Position numbers and translations under genes: made by a program
Origin: Lepiota brunneoincarnata
Lineage: Eukaryota; Basidiomycota; Agaricomycetes; Agaricales; Agaricaceae
Direction: 5' to 3'
Length of the DNA: 64,000 bases
Assembly (NCBI GenBank): GCA_023014365.1
Contig: JAEBUN010000063.1
Span: forward strand, 1-64,000
Notes under the pieces: model-generated
The model's input: the letters and a program-made list of their open reading frames with translations, nothing else
Told to the model about the DNA's origin: nothing
The model's database searches: none
Shown: positions 1-11,484 of the stretch, piece after piece
Layout of the letters: every line of letters begins with the position of its first letter
Numbering within the stretch: the stretch's first letter is position 1

Positions 1-296
1 ATGCGAGCACAATAGACGAGTAAGAAGTGAGAGGGAGAACAAAGGAGATGAAACGAGACCTTGGGACATTTAAAAGACCCAATAAAGAGATAAAAATTTA
101 AGCTATAGCAACAAGAAGTTGATCTATACATTTAAACTTGGTGACATGACATCATTCTGAAATAAGCTTAGCGAAAGTGCGCTACCCTCGAAGCTGGTGA
201 ACGTTCTAGACCATAGAGCGCGTCAGAGAGACTCAGATACTGCGAATTTGAAGGAGATAATGACTGAGGACAGTCAGCAATTTGGTTAGGGGGAGA
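1..296 (+). mobile_element. 3' internal end of an LTR retroelement, cut by the window edge
   Basis: This stretch lies directly upstream of the LTR at 297-1598 and ends in a purine-rich tract (about 289-296, ggggagag-like), the usual position of a polypurine tract before a 3' LTR. No coding domain is recognisable in the 296 bases seen. I infer that it is the tail of the internal region of an element whose body lies left of the window. The superfamily cannot be told from what is here; the 4-bp target duplication of the related solo LTR at 6387-7655 would suit a Gypsy-type element. Confidence 0.5.
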
Positions 297-1598
297 TGAT
301 ACGCCGATTTCACGCCTATACATGAATTCCGTACTCCGGAACGATTCTCTACATAGAATCATTGGCTATATCATTAAAGAACTCTATAGAGGATTGGTAC
401 TATATCCCGTAGTAGCCAGTTCGACCGAACTGAGGATATTCGAGCCTCGGAAGTGTTCAAACCAGCTCATTATCACTAAGCTTAGTGAACCAAGCTATCA
501 GAACGCTCTCCGGAGGGATTCAGGACTCTACATAGCCTATCGAGTATACCCCGGTCGCATCCAGGGACCTTACGAGCAGTTTTCTGATGAACCCGAATGC
601 GTTTGAACATAAAAGAATGTACCTAGCGGCTGTCGCAGGCGTATTACGTCTATAGCGAGTTCAATAATGATGACCGGACCACGGAACGGAACGTCCAACG
701 TTCGGGAGGCAATACCCGATGCCCAAAACCCTAGAAACATCAAAGACTCCTAATTAACGAGTGCTTTGTGGGTCCCGGCACTTCGGCATTCTGCTTAACT
801 GAGATTAATTACAACGGATCAAGGGATTGTCCATCCGCTATACATTCCGATCATAATTGATCCGGAAACTTAACGCGCTCGCGTGGACGCAGAATAATGC
901 AGCCGAGCACGGAGCACGTCTGGCTGGATTGCCATTCGTTAATCAGAGAAAAAACCCATAACCCAGGGTGAGGTAGAAATGCTGCCGAACCTTCCAAAAT
1001 GTTCTACAGTGCCTGTAACAATTAAGCTTATTGTTTTCTATTTCATATTTACTATCTCTCGTATGTATCTAAACAATATAAATACGGTCGCACTTGTTCA
1101 TGGAGAGGAGAGAGGTCTCACCCCTGCTTCCACACGCAAGTCTGCGAGCCGTGATCAAGAACGGTTTCAGAGGGCTATTTAGTGTGCGTCGTTAAGTGTG
1201 ATTTCTTCGGTCGTCGACCAACCCAGGGACAGAGACAGAGACCAGAGTTCAGAGTTTAGAGTTCCAGAGTGCTAGAGACAGAGACAGAGACAGAGACCAG
1301 AGTTCAGAGACCAGAGACCAGAGACCAGAGACCCAGCGCTTTGAATTGACAGGGATTGTCCTTTCATTGTTGCACCGTACGGCTAAGATAACTTCAACGG
1401 CTGTTCGTTAACCTCTAAAAACACTACTCTCTTGAATTTCGCTGTCAGAACGCACCCCCAGAACACCCTAAAAGACGAAACTGTTCATTATCTATCTCAT
1501 TCCACTTGTATTAGCTTAAGCTTATCGAATAGCGGCTAAGCTTAGTGAAAACGAGCCCCCTATCTATATTAAAACCTACGAAAGTTTCTACCTTTTCA
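297..1598 (+). repeat. Long terminal repeat (3' LTR), about 1.3 kb, TG...CA
   Basis: It begins TGATACGCC and ends CCTTTTCA, and it is closely similar over its length to 6387-7655. The second copy lacks about 33 bp present here near 630-665. It contains a (CAGAGA)-rich microsatellite at about 1225-1335. The flanks show no target-site duplication (ggaga left, ccgtc right), as expected if this is the 3' LTR of a longer element and not a solo LTR. Copia gag sequence starts immediately after it, so the element was inserted into a Copia element. Small open frames inside the LTR look fortuitous. Confidence 0.75.
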
Positions 1599-4500
1599 CC
1601 GTCATACATGGAAAAGGACTATGGGGTCACTTTGATGGAAGCAAGCCATGTCCCACCCTTACCACTTCATCCACCACCCCTCCCGGTACCCCATCCATCG
1701 ACAAAGGCAAAGCAAAGAGCACTACCCCCACAGTCCCTGTAGGAACAGATGCAGACATCCGAGAATGGGACAGAAATGAGGATATAGTGCATTCCCTGCT
1801 GTCACAACGTTTACCAGACTCTATCCTGATAATGATGGAGAGTTTCGACTATGTCAAGGAAGTCTGGGATGCCGTAGTACAAGAATTCACATACCGAGGG
1901 GCTTTCAACCAAATGGAGATGCGGGCAAAGTTTTTGGAGTCCAGATGTCCCAAGGATGGTGACATTAGGATGTTCCTAAATGATCTGAGGACCAGGAGAG
2001 CAGAGCTGTACGCGATGGGAATAACAATCAATGATGATGACTACCAAAGCACAATACTTTGATCACTTCCCTTCCAACTTGCAAACTTTGCATCATCACA
2101 GCTATCTGCAGCGAAAATCATAGGAGGCACGGTACACCCCAATATGTTAGTCACCATGTTGTGTGATGAATGGGATCACCTACGCTCATGGAAGTCACAT
2201 GGGTCAAGTTCCAGCTCCAAGGCTAAACCAAAGAATTCAGAGGGGGATGACACTATGGCAGTAGAACATGGTCCCAAGAAGCCTAGATGGGAGACAAAGG
2301 AACCACCTGGAAAATGCTTTAACTGCAACGAGAAAGGCCACTGGAGATTGGACTGTCCGAAACTACCAAAGAAAAAGAAACAACCAGCTAGTGCCCCAAA
2401 GGGGCAGGAGGCCAATGCAGTCACAATGGATGATGAAGCCTTTTTCATGGAAACAGAGACCCTGGGTGACAAGGACAACCTTACCTCACCAGACATATTC
2501 CCAACCTGTGGGGAACAAAATGATGAATGCGCCCTCACAGACAAAAGCGATGAGATGCCAATTGCAGCTCAGTCAGAGGAACACCCACCCCATATCATAA
2601 TCATTGACTCTGGTGCCGCAAGGCACATATCCCCATACTGTGAAGCCTTCCGTGATTTCGAAACAATTGAATTGAAGCCACTACAAGCTGCAAACAAGCA
2701 GCAATTCAGTGCTACAGGCAAGGGAAGCATGATAGTGGACCTACCAAATGGTGCCGAAATGACAAGCATATGTCTATTGGATGTCCTATATGCACCCGAA
2801 GTAGGATACACTCTCGTATCAGTGGGGAAGCTAGATGAACAAGGCATAACCACAAAATTTGCTGAGGGATGATGCACTATCCACAACGCAAAAGGGAAGA
2901 AGATTGCTGAGGTACCACATTCTGAGAGAGGGCTGTACAGATTTGAGACAGCAGAAGGACATGTAGAAGCAAATACCATCGATGAACCAATGTCCCTAGA
3001 CCAGCTACACTGCCACCTTGGACACATCTCACCCCAGATCGCCTGAAAACTTGTTGAGGGACGAATGATAACTGGTGTAAACCTTGAAAGACTATCAGCA
3101 AATACTCCCATCAAGTGTGAGTCATGCGCTTATGCAAAACTCACCAGGAAGCCCATCTCAAAAGAGCAAACAGGTGATTGAGCAACAGAATTTGGCCAAG
3201 AGATCCACAGCAATGTGTGGGGGCCAGCACCAGTACAGACGTGAAGGGGGAAGAGCTACTATGTCACCTTCACTGACAATTGGTCACAATATACCCATCT
3301 TGAGCTGCTAGCAAACAAATCCAATGTGTTTGCAACCTACCAAGCATTTGATGTCTGGTGCGAAGTTCAATATGAAGCTCGGATCAAATGCCTTCATTTG
3401 GATCATGGTGGCAAGTACACTAGTAAGGATTTCAAAGAGTATTTGAAATCGCGAGGGACTAAGCAAAAGCTCACTGTCCATGACACTCCACAACACAATG
3501 GTGTAGCAGAATGGCGAAATCGGACCATCCTCAAGCGTGTCCAAGCACTCCTCCATGCAAGCAAGCTTCCCTGGTATCTATGGGGCAAGGCAGCCAAACA
3601 CGCGATCTGGCTCATGAACCAAACCAGTACAAGGGCCCTCAATGGAAAGACACCATATGAAATGGTCCACGGTCGTAAACCTGACATGTCAGAGGTCCAT
3701 GAGTTTGGAGAGAAGGTGTGGGTGCAAGTAGAGGATTGTAACAAGCTGTCAGCAAGGGCAAAGGAGGGACGATGGCTGGGTTTTGATGAGACCAGCAACG
3801 GTGTACGAATTTGATGGCCTGACACTCAAAAAGTGTCCATCGAGCGAAATATTCGATATATAAAGGGCCATGTCACCACTGCTAGTCTCGAGGGGGAGAG
3901 AGTAACATCAACACCAGCAAACAAGACTGCAGAGGCAAACATACCTGCTGCAACAACAAATGCAACAGCGACACCCCAAGCCCCAGCCCCAGAGAACTCC
4001 TCAACAAAACATATAGAGCAACCAGACACTGCCGAAAATGCCTACCATACACCCCATCCCCAACGTACTTGAATGCCAAGCCAGAAAGCTCGAGACCTTC
4101 AAGAAGGTCATGCAGTCATAGCTGTAGAGGCAAACAAGTGGGAGGAAGTCCATGTTTTCACTGCAGAGATGGCAGAGGCTGAGGCACTAGAGCCTCAAAA
4201 CCTAAAAGAAGTTCGAAAATGAGCAGACTGGCACCTATGGGAGCAAGCAATTCACAAGGAGCTCAACACACTCCAGAAAGCAGGAACCTGGGAGCTAGTG
4301 GATGCCCCAGAGGGCATAAATGAGGTTGGATCCAAGTGGGTCTTCAAGGCCAAGAAGGATGCCAGTGGGAACGTGGTCAAATACAAGGCTCGCCTCGTAG
4401 CACAAGGCTTCTCCCAAGTCCCTGGTGTGGACTATTTTGATATGTTTGCACCTGTTGCTAAGCTCCCATCGATCAGAACAATCCTAGCAATTGCAGCAGA

Positions 4501-5768
4501 TCGAGATATGGAGATCCACCAGATCAACATAAAGGGAGCATACCTGAACAGTGTCCTCAGCGAGGATAAGACCATATATGTATATGTGCCAGCCACCCAG
4601 ATTTGAGGATCCTGCACACCCCGGGAAAGTGTGCAAGTTGAGGAAGACCCTTTATGGCCTAAAACAGTCAGGTTGTTGATAGTATCAACGATTATGTGAG
4701 ATCCTGGTCAGCAACCTTGATTTCACGCACTGTGAAGTTGACCAGTGTGTCTTCTTCAAACACGATGAGCCAGACCTCACCATCCTTGCTGTTCATGTTG
4801 ATGACTGCACTCTCGCAGCCACCAATATCACTCTCATTGTCTGGCTGAAGACAAGGATCTCCGAATATATGGAGATCACTGACTTGGGCGAAATCCACTG
4901 GCTACTAGGCATCCGGATAGCTTGTGTACATGAGCAGAACACCCTCAGCATGTCCTAGGACTCCTACATAGAGTCCTCGCTCCGCTGTTTTGGTTTTGAA
5001 GACCAAAAACCAGTGACAATCCCCATGGACCCCTCCACACGACTTACCTCAGAACATAGCCCAAAAACGACTGCCGAGATCGCATTTATGGCCAGAATCC
5101 CATACCAGGAGGCTGTGGGCACGCTAATGTATGCAGCGATTGGCACAAGGCCAGATATCGCGTATGCTGTGCAGGTTGTCTCAAAATTCTCCAGGAACCC
5201 AGGCCCTGCTCACTGGGAGGCCATAAAGCGAATTTTTTGCTATCTCAAGGGCATGCAAGGGCTAAAACTCACATATGGAGGTTCTAGGGGGAGTCTAGAG
5301 GGATACGCAGATGCAGATGGAAATATGGCCAAAGATAGGAGGGCCACATCTGGGTATGCATTTCTCATCAACGGCAGCGCTGTCTCCTGGAGTGCAAAGC
5401 GTCAAGAGCTAGTTACCCTGTCCACTACAGAGTCTGAATATGTGGTGGCGACACACACAGCCAAGGAAGCCCTATGGCTTCACTCCCTCATCTCCCAGGT
5501 CTTTGCAGAAGACCCCACCCCCACAACACTTCACTCCGACAACCAGTCGGCCATTGCCCTCACAAAGGACCACCAGTACCACACCCGGACAAAGCATATT
5601 GATGTCTGATACCACTTCATTTGATGGGTGATTGAGGAGGGCAAGCTGAGGCTTGTATACTGCCCCACACATGAAATGATTGCTGATGTGTTTTTTTTTT
5701 TTACAAAGGCATTACCTTCACCTAAAGTCAAGCATTTTGCTCAGGCCCTCAGACTCGTCATGGCTTGA
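1599..5768 (+). pseudogene. Decayed Ty1/Copia gag-pol polyprotein, 5' truncated by another insertion
   Basis: The domains appear in Copia order across broken frames. They are the gag core (about 1787-2062), a CCHC zinc knuckle (CFNCNEKGHWRLDC, about 2317-2358), the aspartic protease motif DSGA (about 2609), and the integrase C-terminal half with HNGVAEWRNRT (about 3498-3530). Reverse transcriptase of the RVT_2 type follows (about 4298-4610), with the VDD catalytic motif in another frame near 4797, and then RNase H (5013-5609, with LSTTESEY and HSDNQSAI). Stops and frameshifts separate nearly every domain (for example 2062, 2872, 3814, 4606, 5609), and a T-run interrupts the frame near 5690-5702. 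The start of gag is missing because the LTR element at 1-1598 is inserted there. It is not functional as it stands. Confidence 0.92.
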
Positions 5769-5775
5769 GGGGGAG

Positions 5776-6057
5776 TGTTGAGCTAGCAAGCTCATGTCAA
5801 GCCAGAAAGCTCATGTCGATCTTTCCATGACATATCCTGTTTAGGGATTCTTTTGTTTGTACATTGTTTGTCGACACTGGGCATGTTTCCACCCGTTTAT
5901 GGATATTTGTCGGTAATGTATATACCTACCAGCCTGCCGTTAGACACCTCAGTACTCACATTATGAGCTACTGAGGTGAGTAGAGTCTTCCCATGTTTTT
6001 CCCACTATGATACTTATGCCTATGTTAGTCTTAGTTATTCTACACACCTCTTGCATC
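5776..6057 (+). repeat. 3' LTR of the Copia element (end approximate)
   Basis: Directly after the last pol stop comes the purine tract gagggggag and then TGTTGAGC, a normal start for a Copia 3' LTR. The right end is taken at a CA between about 6044 and 6057, because from about 6060 the sequence behaves as a P450 intron. The 5' LTR is not in the window, so neither the exact end nor the target duplication can be checked. Confidence 0.65.
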
Positions 6058-6141
6058 AGAGCCCACTTCAAGGGATTTGCACTTACGCAAGGTTAGGATG
6101 AACTGGTCATGGAATTTTGCATTTATGCCATATGGAACATG

Positions 6142-6342
6142 TGTTAGAATATCAAGCGCTTTGCTGGCTCGGATACTCAGTTATTATTCTATTTCATTTC
6201 TGTTTCCAATTACTTTTATTGTTTTACTTCATTTCTAGAGTCTTATTATTACCAGGTGTATATAATAGGTACAAACAGAGATGAACCCCTGTGCGTTTGC
6301 AACAGGTCCCTGCTTTTCTCACTGATTTCCTTAAATCCAACA
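6142..6342 (+). repeat. 5' LTR of the gag-only element
   Basis: 201 bp, TG...CA, same length as 8636-8836 and as the reversed solo LTR 10915-11115. It differs from the 3' LTR at about eight positions, nearly all CpG versus TpG or CpA. Confidence 0.92.
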
Positions 6343-6386
6343 CAAACGCGCAGCAAACCCTCATTATCGTGTCCCACCCGCAACGC

Positions 6387-7655
6387 TGATACGCCGATTT
6401 CACACCTATACATGAATTCCGTACTCCGGAATGATTCTCTACATAGAATCATTGGCTATATCATTAAAGAACTCTATAGAGGATTGGTACTATATCCTGT
6501 AGTAGCCAGTTCGACCGAACTGAGGATATTCAAGCCTCGGAAGTGTTCAAACCAGCTCATTATCACTAAGCTTAGTGAATCAAGCTATCAGAACGCTCTC
6601 CGGAGGGATTCAGGACTCTACATAGCCTATCGAGTATACCCTGGTCGCATCAAGGGACCTTACGAGCAGTTTTCTGATGAACCCAAATGCGTTTGAACAT
6701 AAAAGAATGTACCTGAGTTCAATAATGATGACCGGACCATGGAACGGAACATCCAACGTTCGGGAGGCAATACCCGATGCCCAAAACCCTAGAAATATCA
6801 AAGACTCCTAATTAACAAGTGCTTTGTGGGTCCCGGCACTTCGGCATACTGCTTAACTGAGATTAATTACAACGGATCAAGGGATTGTCCATCCGCTATA
6901 CATTCCGATCATAATTGATCCAGAAACTTAACGCGCTCGCGTGGACACAGAATAATGCAGACAAGCACAGAACACATCTGGCTGGATTGCCATTCGTTAA
7001 TCAGAGAAAAACCCATAACCCAGGGTGAGGTAGAAATGCTGCCAAACCTTCCAAAATGTTCTACAGTGCCTGTAACAATTAAGCTTATTGTTTTCTATTT
7101 CATATTTACTATCTCTCGTATGTATCTAAACAATATAAATACGGTCGCACTTGTTCATGGAGAAGAAAGAGGTCTCACCCCCGCTTCCACACGCAAGTCT
7201 GCAAGCCGTGATCAAGAATGGTTTCAGAGGGCTATTTAGTGTGCGTCATTAAGTGTGATTTCTTCGGTCATCGACCAACCCAGAGACAGAGACAGAGACC
7301 AGAGTTCAGAGTTTAGAGTTCCAGAGTGCTAGAGACAGAGACAGAGACAGAGACCAGAGTTCAGAGACCAGAGACCAGAGACCAGAGACCCAGCGCTTTG
7401 AATTGACAGGGATTGTCCTTTCATTGTTGCACTGTACAGCTAAGATAACTTCAACGGCTGTCTGTTAACCTCTAAAAACACTACTCTCTTGAATTTTGCT
7501 GTCAGAACGCACCCCCAGAACACCCTAAAAGACAAAACTGTTCTTTATCTATCTCATTCCACTTGTATTAGCTTAAGCTTATCAAATTGCGGCTAAGCTT
7601 AGTGAAAACAAGCCCACTATCTATATTAAAACCTACGAAAGTTTCTACCTTTTCA
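6387..7655 (+). repeat. Solo LTR (1269 bp) nested inside the gag-only element
   Basis: It starts TGATACGCC and ends TTTTCA, matches 297-1598, and is flanked on both sides by ACGC (6383-6386 and 7656-7659), a 4-bp target duplication. It has no internal region, so it is what remains after LTR-LTR recombination. It sits between the 5' LTR and the gag gene of the host element. Confidence 0.88.
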
Positions 7656-7779
7656 ACGCGTTACGTTGCAGAAGACGGCCGCAGTTCCACCATACTGCAG
7701 AAGAAACCTGAAGAACCCAATTACCCGAAGAAGACGACCCTGAAGAACCCCCTCCTTTCCTATTGCCAAACTTCTCACA

Positions 7780-8592
7780 ATGTCAACCGAAACAAGCTCC
7801 GGATCAATTTCCATGACATGCCTAAACAACACCAACTATGCCGAGTGGGCTGTACGAATGGAAGCTATCCTTGTAAGACAGGGCCTGTGGGGAATGGTGG
7901 AGATCGAAGTAGTGGAAGGGAAGAACAATGATGAAATTGCTGCAGATTTTTTGAAGAAGAAGGAAAAGAGGAGTAAGGAGAAGATGGCCCAGGCATGGGC
8001 CGAGATAATTCTACGAGTGGAGGATAATCAGCTAGCACATACGACATCACATGACCCAATGGAGATCTGGCAGACTTTCGAGAGGATTCATCGAGCAGCT
8101 GGCTTCGCTACGATACTCTCCCTCCGGAGGAGGTTTCTCACCGCCAAGAAGACCAATTTCCAAACGATGCAAGCTTGGATCGCTCATATTCAAGGCTTGG
8201 TTTTTCGAATGGAGAAGGCAGGTATTGTTATCCCAGAACAGGATAAGATTCTCGCAATCACGATGGGCCTTCCCCGATCTTACAATAATCTTATTATCAA
8301 CTTTGATTCAATGGCCCCCAACACCCTAACACTTTCCCTTGTCATTACCCGCCTCCTAAACGAAGAAGTCCGACAGACCACCCAGATGCCTGCAACACAA
8401 GTAAAGGCAGAACCCGACAATGCTTTGGGAGTTTCCCATGCCAAGCCACCTGCTGAAGTCCGGTGCATCTTTTGCGATACGTTGGGCCATTTCAAGTCCG
8501 ATTGCCCAGAAAGGAAAGCGTGGGACATTTTCAAAAAAGGCAAGGACGAAACTGTTGCATCAGTTTCGCATTCGGATGATGAAGGCTTTTGA
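7780..8592 (+). CDS. gag: Copia-type Gag protein with zinc knuckle
   Basis: The protein has 270 residues from an ATG at 7780. The first ~190 residues have the layout of Copia/UBN2-type Gag: an N-terminal LNNTNYAEWAVRM segment (family pattern L-x-x-x-NYxxW), then the long helical region. A CCHC knuckle, CIFCDTLGHFKSDC, lies near residues 229-242. Gag packages the element RNA into virus-like particles in the cytoplasm. The frame is open and complete, and the stop lies 43 bp before the 3' LTR, so there is no room for pol. The family is clear; activity is unknown, and the 5' part of the element is interrupted by a solo LTR. Confidence 0.85.
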   Translation: MSTETSSGSISMTCLNNTNYAEWAVRMEAILVRQGLWGMVEIEVVEGKNNDEIAADFLKKKEKRSKEKMAQAWAEIILRVEDNQLAHTTSHDPMEIWQTFERIHRAAGFATILSLRRRFLTAKKTNFQTMQAWIAHIQGLVFRMEKAGIVIPEQDKILAITMGLPRSYNNLIINFDSMAPNTLTLSLVITRLLNEEVRQTTQMPATQVKAEPDNALGVSHAKPPAEVRCIFCDTLGHFKSDCPERKAWDIFKKGKDETVASVSHSDDEGF

Positions 8593-8635
8593 TTGCGGGG
8601 ATGCACTACTTGGGAGCATAGCGCTCGCAGGGATG

Positions 8636-8836
8636 TGTTAGAATATCGAGCGCTCTGCTGGCTCGGATACTCAGTTATTATTCTATTTCATTTCTGTTTC
8701 CGATTACTTTTATTGTTTTACTTCATTTCTAGAGTCTTATTATTACCAGGTGTATATAATAGGTACAAACAGAGATGAACCCCCGCGCATTTGCAACGGG
8801 TCCCTGCTTTTCTCGCTGATTTCCTTAAATCCAACA
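8636..8836 (+). repeat. 3' LTR of the gag-only element
   Basis: 201 bp, TGTTAG...CCAACA, followed directly by the duplicated ACATG and by the continuing P450 exon (GTGGAGGTGCC...). Confidence 0.92.
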
Positions 8837-8919
8837 ACATGGTGGAGGTGCCATTGTTGCAGCTTCCACAACCATTTCCATCCAAATATAGTCCATAAAT
8901 ATTATCCCCTGCAAATCAC

Positions 8920-9856
8920 TGAAGAGGGTCAGACTCTCCTACAAGGTGATTGTGTCAGTACGGAAATGGCTACGCAAAGCAAGCTGAAACAAGCCGAGAC
9001 CGAAGTGAGAACAAATGAAATACAACAAAACAGGGTGCGAGCATGATCAGCGAAACAATCACTGGGCTTCAAAAACCTCGGGAATGCATTATAGGGGTTG
9101 GAGAAGTAGAGGACAAGATAAGGATATGAATTCCGTGTTGAAAAAAGCGTGCAACGGCGGCATGTTCGTTTGGCCTCGGTGAGCTCGTGAGGCAAACGGA
9201 TGGCTACATACAACTCGAGTAGACTATTTAAATAATATCTACAACAATAAGGTCCGTAAACAATAAAACAATTTCAAATCACATGCATCGCGCAGGCTTG
9301 CATGATGCCAGAATTCCAACATTCCGGGTATCTTGTTGACTCCAGAACTTGTCTCCGAGGTTCCTACTTTATATACATGAAAACTACAAATAATTAAATT
9401 TTTCCTACACCGAAATGGAGAGAAAAATGTTGGCTACTAAAGCTAGGTCATATCTGGGATGTAGGGAAACGTGAAACAGGAGAATCGCAAAGTTTTTCTT
9501 GGCTACGTTAGCAAAAGATTAGGGAACAGAAAACGACAGGACAAAAAGGGTGATATGCAAAGCACAGAAAAGACCAAAAAGAGGGAGAAAATTTTCTCTA
9601 CGATCGGGACATCGCGAAACGGAATGGAGAACTAAATAACAAAACTGTCTATCCTTGAACACATGAGGCTATTGACGGAACGGGAACGCCGTCGAATGAT
9701 ACCTGTTTCTTTTGTACAAGCGCTCCGAAATTCATGATCCGAGGTTCGATCTGGATTCGGGTTCCGAGTTCGACTCCATTCCGAGTTCGGCTTCCGAAAC
9801 TCCGAGAGGTGGCATGGGGCAGCCGTTGCGCATGCAACCGCATGCCAACCTCTACA
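8920..9856 (+). mobile_element. 937-bp TG...CA insertion, probable solo LTR, family A copy 1
   Basis: It begins TGAAGAG and ends CCTCTACA, with TCAC duplicated on both sides (8916-8919 and 9857-9860), and it interrupts a P450 exon. A diverged copy with the same ends lies at 16297-17025. It holds no convincing gene. TG...CA ends plus a 4-bp duplication point to a solo LTR of an element whose body is absent from the window. A non-autonomous element of another kind is possible. Confidence 0.75.
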
Positions 9857-10914
9857 TCACCACAACTCGCACCTTCCTGCGCCGATTGCTCAAGTCTCCA
9901 GATGACTTCGTGCTCCACATCCGACAGTAAGATCTCATCATTGCAATAAATATCCTGAAGCTCATGTCCCTCTGTGAACAAGCACATTCACATCAAGTAT
10001 CATGTAGATTGCGTATGGAATAACCATTTCCGACGACGACGATTCCTACACAATCACAGCTGAACAAGCTCTTGGCAGTTTGGCAGAAGTCGGCAACCCA
10101 GGGTCTTTCTTGGTCGATCTATTTCCCATGATGAAATATATTCTTGCGTGGTTCCCTGGTGCTGGATGGAAGAAGAATGCAAACTACTGGCGACACATCA
10201 GTGAACTTTTTGCGAATAAGCCTTGGAACGAGACAAAGAAGAAATATTGTCCCACTCGAAAAGACAGAAGGCACGGCGGAGCCTTGTATGGCAACATCAA
10301 TGCTCCAGAAATTGCCAGACGAGAGTTCGCCTGATCGCACCGACGAAGAAATATTGGCACGTGGTATTGGTGCGGCATCATTTGCAGGTGAGTTGATCAT
10401 TCTACCTTTACAACCAAGGAGGAATTAAGAATCATGTTCCTCAGGCGGTGCCGATACAGTGAGCTTTTAACTTTCGGTACACAGCTGATTTCTGTATTGC
10501 TGATGCATCACAATAGACGGTCTCGACTATATAATCCTACTTCATGGCCATGTGTCTATATCCCGAGGTTCAGAGAAAAGCTCAAGAGGAACTCGACCGA
10601 CCCTTCCCTACATCAATGCAATGGTGAAGGAGTCTATGAGGTGGCGACCCATCACGCCTCTGGGTAAAGCTTCATAATCTGATACCTACTCTAAATCATG
10701 ACATTCCTTGTCGTCTAGCCGCGGCACACAAAGCCTCAGAGTCTGATGAATACAATGGATAATATATCCCCAAAGACACCATTGTCGTAGGGAATGCATG
10801 GTACGTCGAGTTTGCTCATTGATCAAAAATTTGTATTCGAGCATTGGTTCTAGGTCCATGTTGCACGACCCGGAGATCTACCAAGACCCCGAGACTTATA
10901 ACCCAGAGCGGTTC

Positions 10915-11115
10915 TGTTGGATTTAAGGAAATCAGCGAGAAAAGCAGGGACCCGTTGCAAACGCGCGGGGGTTCGTCTCTGTTTGTACCTATTATATACA
11001 CCTGGTAATAATAAGACTCTAGAAATGAAGTAAAACAATAAAAGTAATCGGAAACAGGAATGAAATAGAATAATAACTGAGTATCCGAGCCAGCGGAGCG
11101 CTCGATATTCTAACA
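10915..11115 (-). repeat. Solo LTR of the gag-only family, reverse orientation
   Basis: 201 bp, the reverse complement of the LTRs at 6142 and 8636. It is flanked by GGTTC on both sides (10910-10914 and 11116-11120). It sits inside the last large exon of the P450 pseudogene, a few codons before the heme-binding region, so the same family hit this gene twice. Confidence 0.92.
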
Positions 11116-11484
11116 GGTTCCTCAAGTGCGGAAAGATTAACCCAACGGTCCGTGATCCAGCTGTGGCATTCTTTGGCTTTGGAAGGCGAATCTGCCCAGG
11201 AAGGTTTCTCGCTGAGAATTCCGTGTTCATCCTCATTTCCCACCTTCTGGCCGTTTATGATATCAGACCTGGCTTGGATAAGAATGCCGAGGAGATTCTC
11301 ATCGAGCCCGAGATGACAAATGGGTTACTTTCGTATGTTTTCGCCATCTATTGTTGCAAAGAATCCGGACTTTGGTTGACATACAACCTGTTGGGATAGG
11401 CACCCGGAACCATTCACATGTAGGATCACACCACGTTCGAGGGGAGCTGAAGAGTTGATCGACAACTCTGGCCTTATGGACTGA

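Larger units (their letters stand above)
6142..8836 (+). mobile_element. Gag-only LTR retrotransposon (TR-GAG type) with 201-bp LTRs
   Basis: Two 201-bp LTRs (6142-6342 and 8636-8836; TGTTAG...CCAACA) flank one gag gene. The element is bounded by a perfect 5-bp duplication ACATG (6137-6141 and 8837-8841), and it splits a P450 exon exactly at that point. There is no protease, integrase, reverse transcriptase or RNase H between the LTRs. Taking out the nested solo LTR (6387-7655 plus a 4-bp duplication) gives an original element of about 1.42 kb. Such an element must borrow enzymes from an autonomous Copia relative. Confidence 0.9.
6097..11484 (+). pseudogene. Cytochrome P450 pseudogene broken by several retroelements
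   Basis: Pieces align in order with the intact P450 at 58406-60489. The first is an exon with AFMPYG at 6097-6141, continuing at 8842-8919 (HNHFHPNIVHKY). Others are the exon at 9857-9928, about 10010-10250 (GSFLVDLFPMMKY), about 10265-10390 (ATSMLQKLPDE), the ExxR-region exon (VKESMRW) near 10625-10665, about 10720-10800, and the exon split at 10914/11116. The heme-ligand motif FGFGRRICPGR is near 11170-11205, and the C-terminal exon ends at the stop 11482-11484. Introns keep GT...AG ends. Lesions besides the insertions are a nonsense codon near 10760, a deletion between the QRKAQEELD and PYINAM segments, and a frameshift near 10250. The 5' exons would lie left of the window beyond the Copia element. 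Confidence 0.9.

Noticed and set aside
322..606. 94-residue frame, repeated at 6256-6696
   Set aside because: It lies entirely within LTR sequence; the two copies differ by stop-neutral and amino-acid changing CpG decay and match no family.
1225..1335. CAGAGA-rich repeats, also at 7282-7392, considered as a CRISPR-like or regulatory array
   Set aside because: Simple microsatellite within the LTR, without spacers of regular length; the second copy is the same LTR.
2569..3114. Minus-strand 181-residue frame
   Set aside because: Antisense to Copia protease/integrase sequence; no family features.
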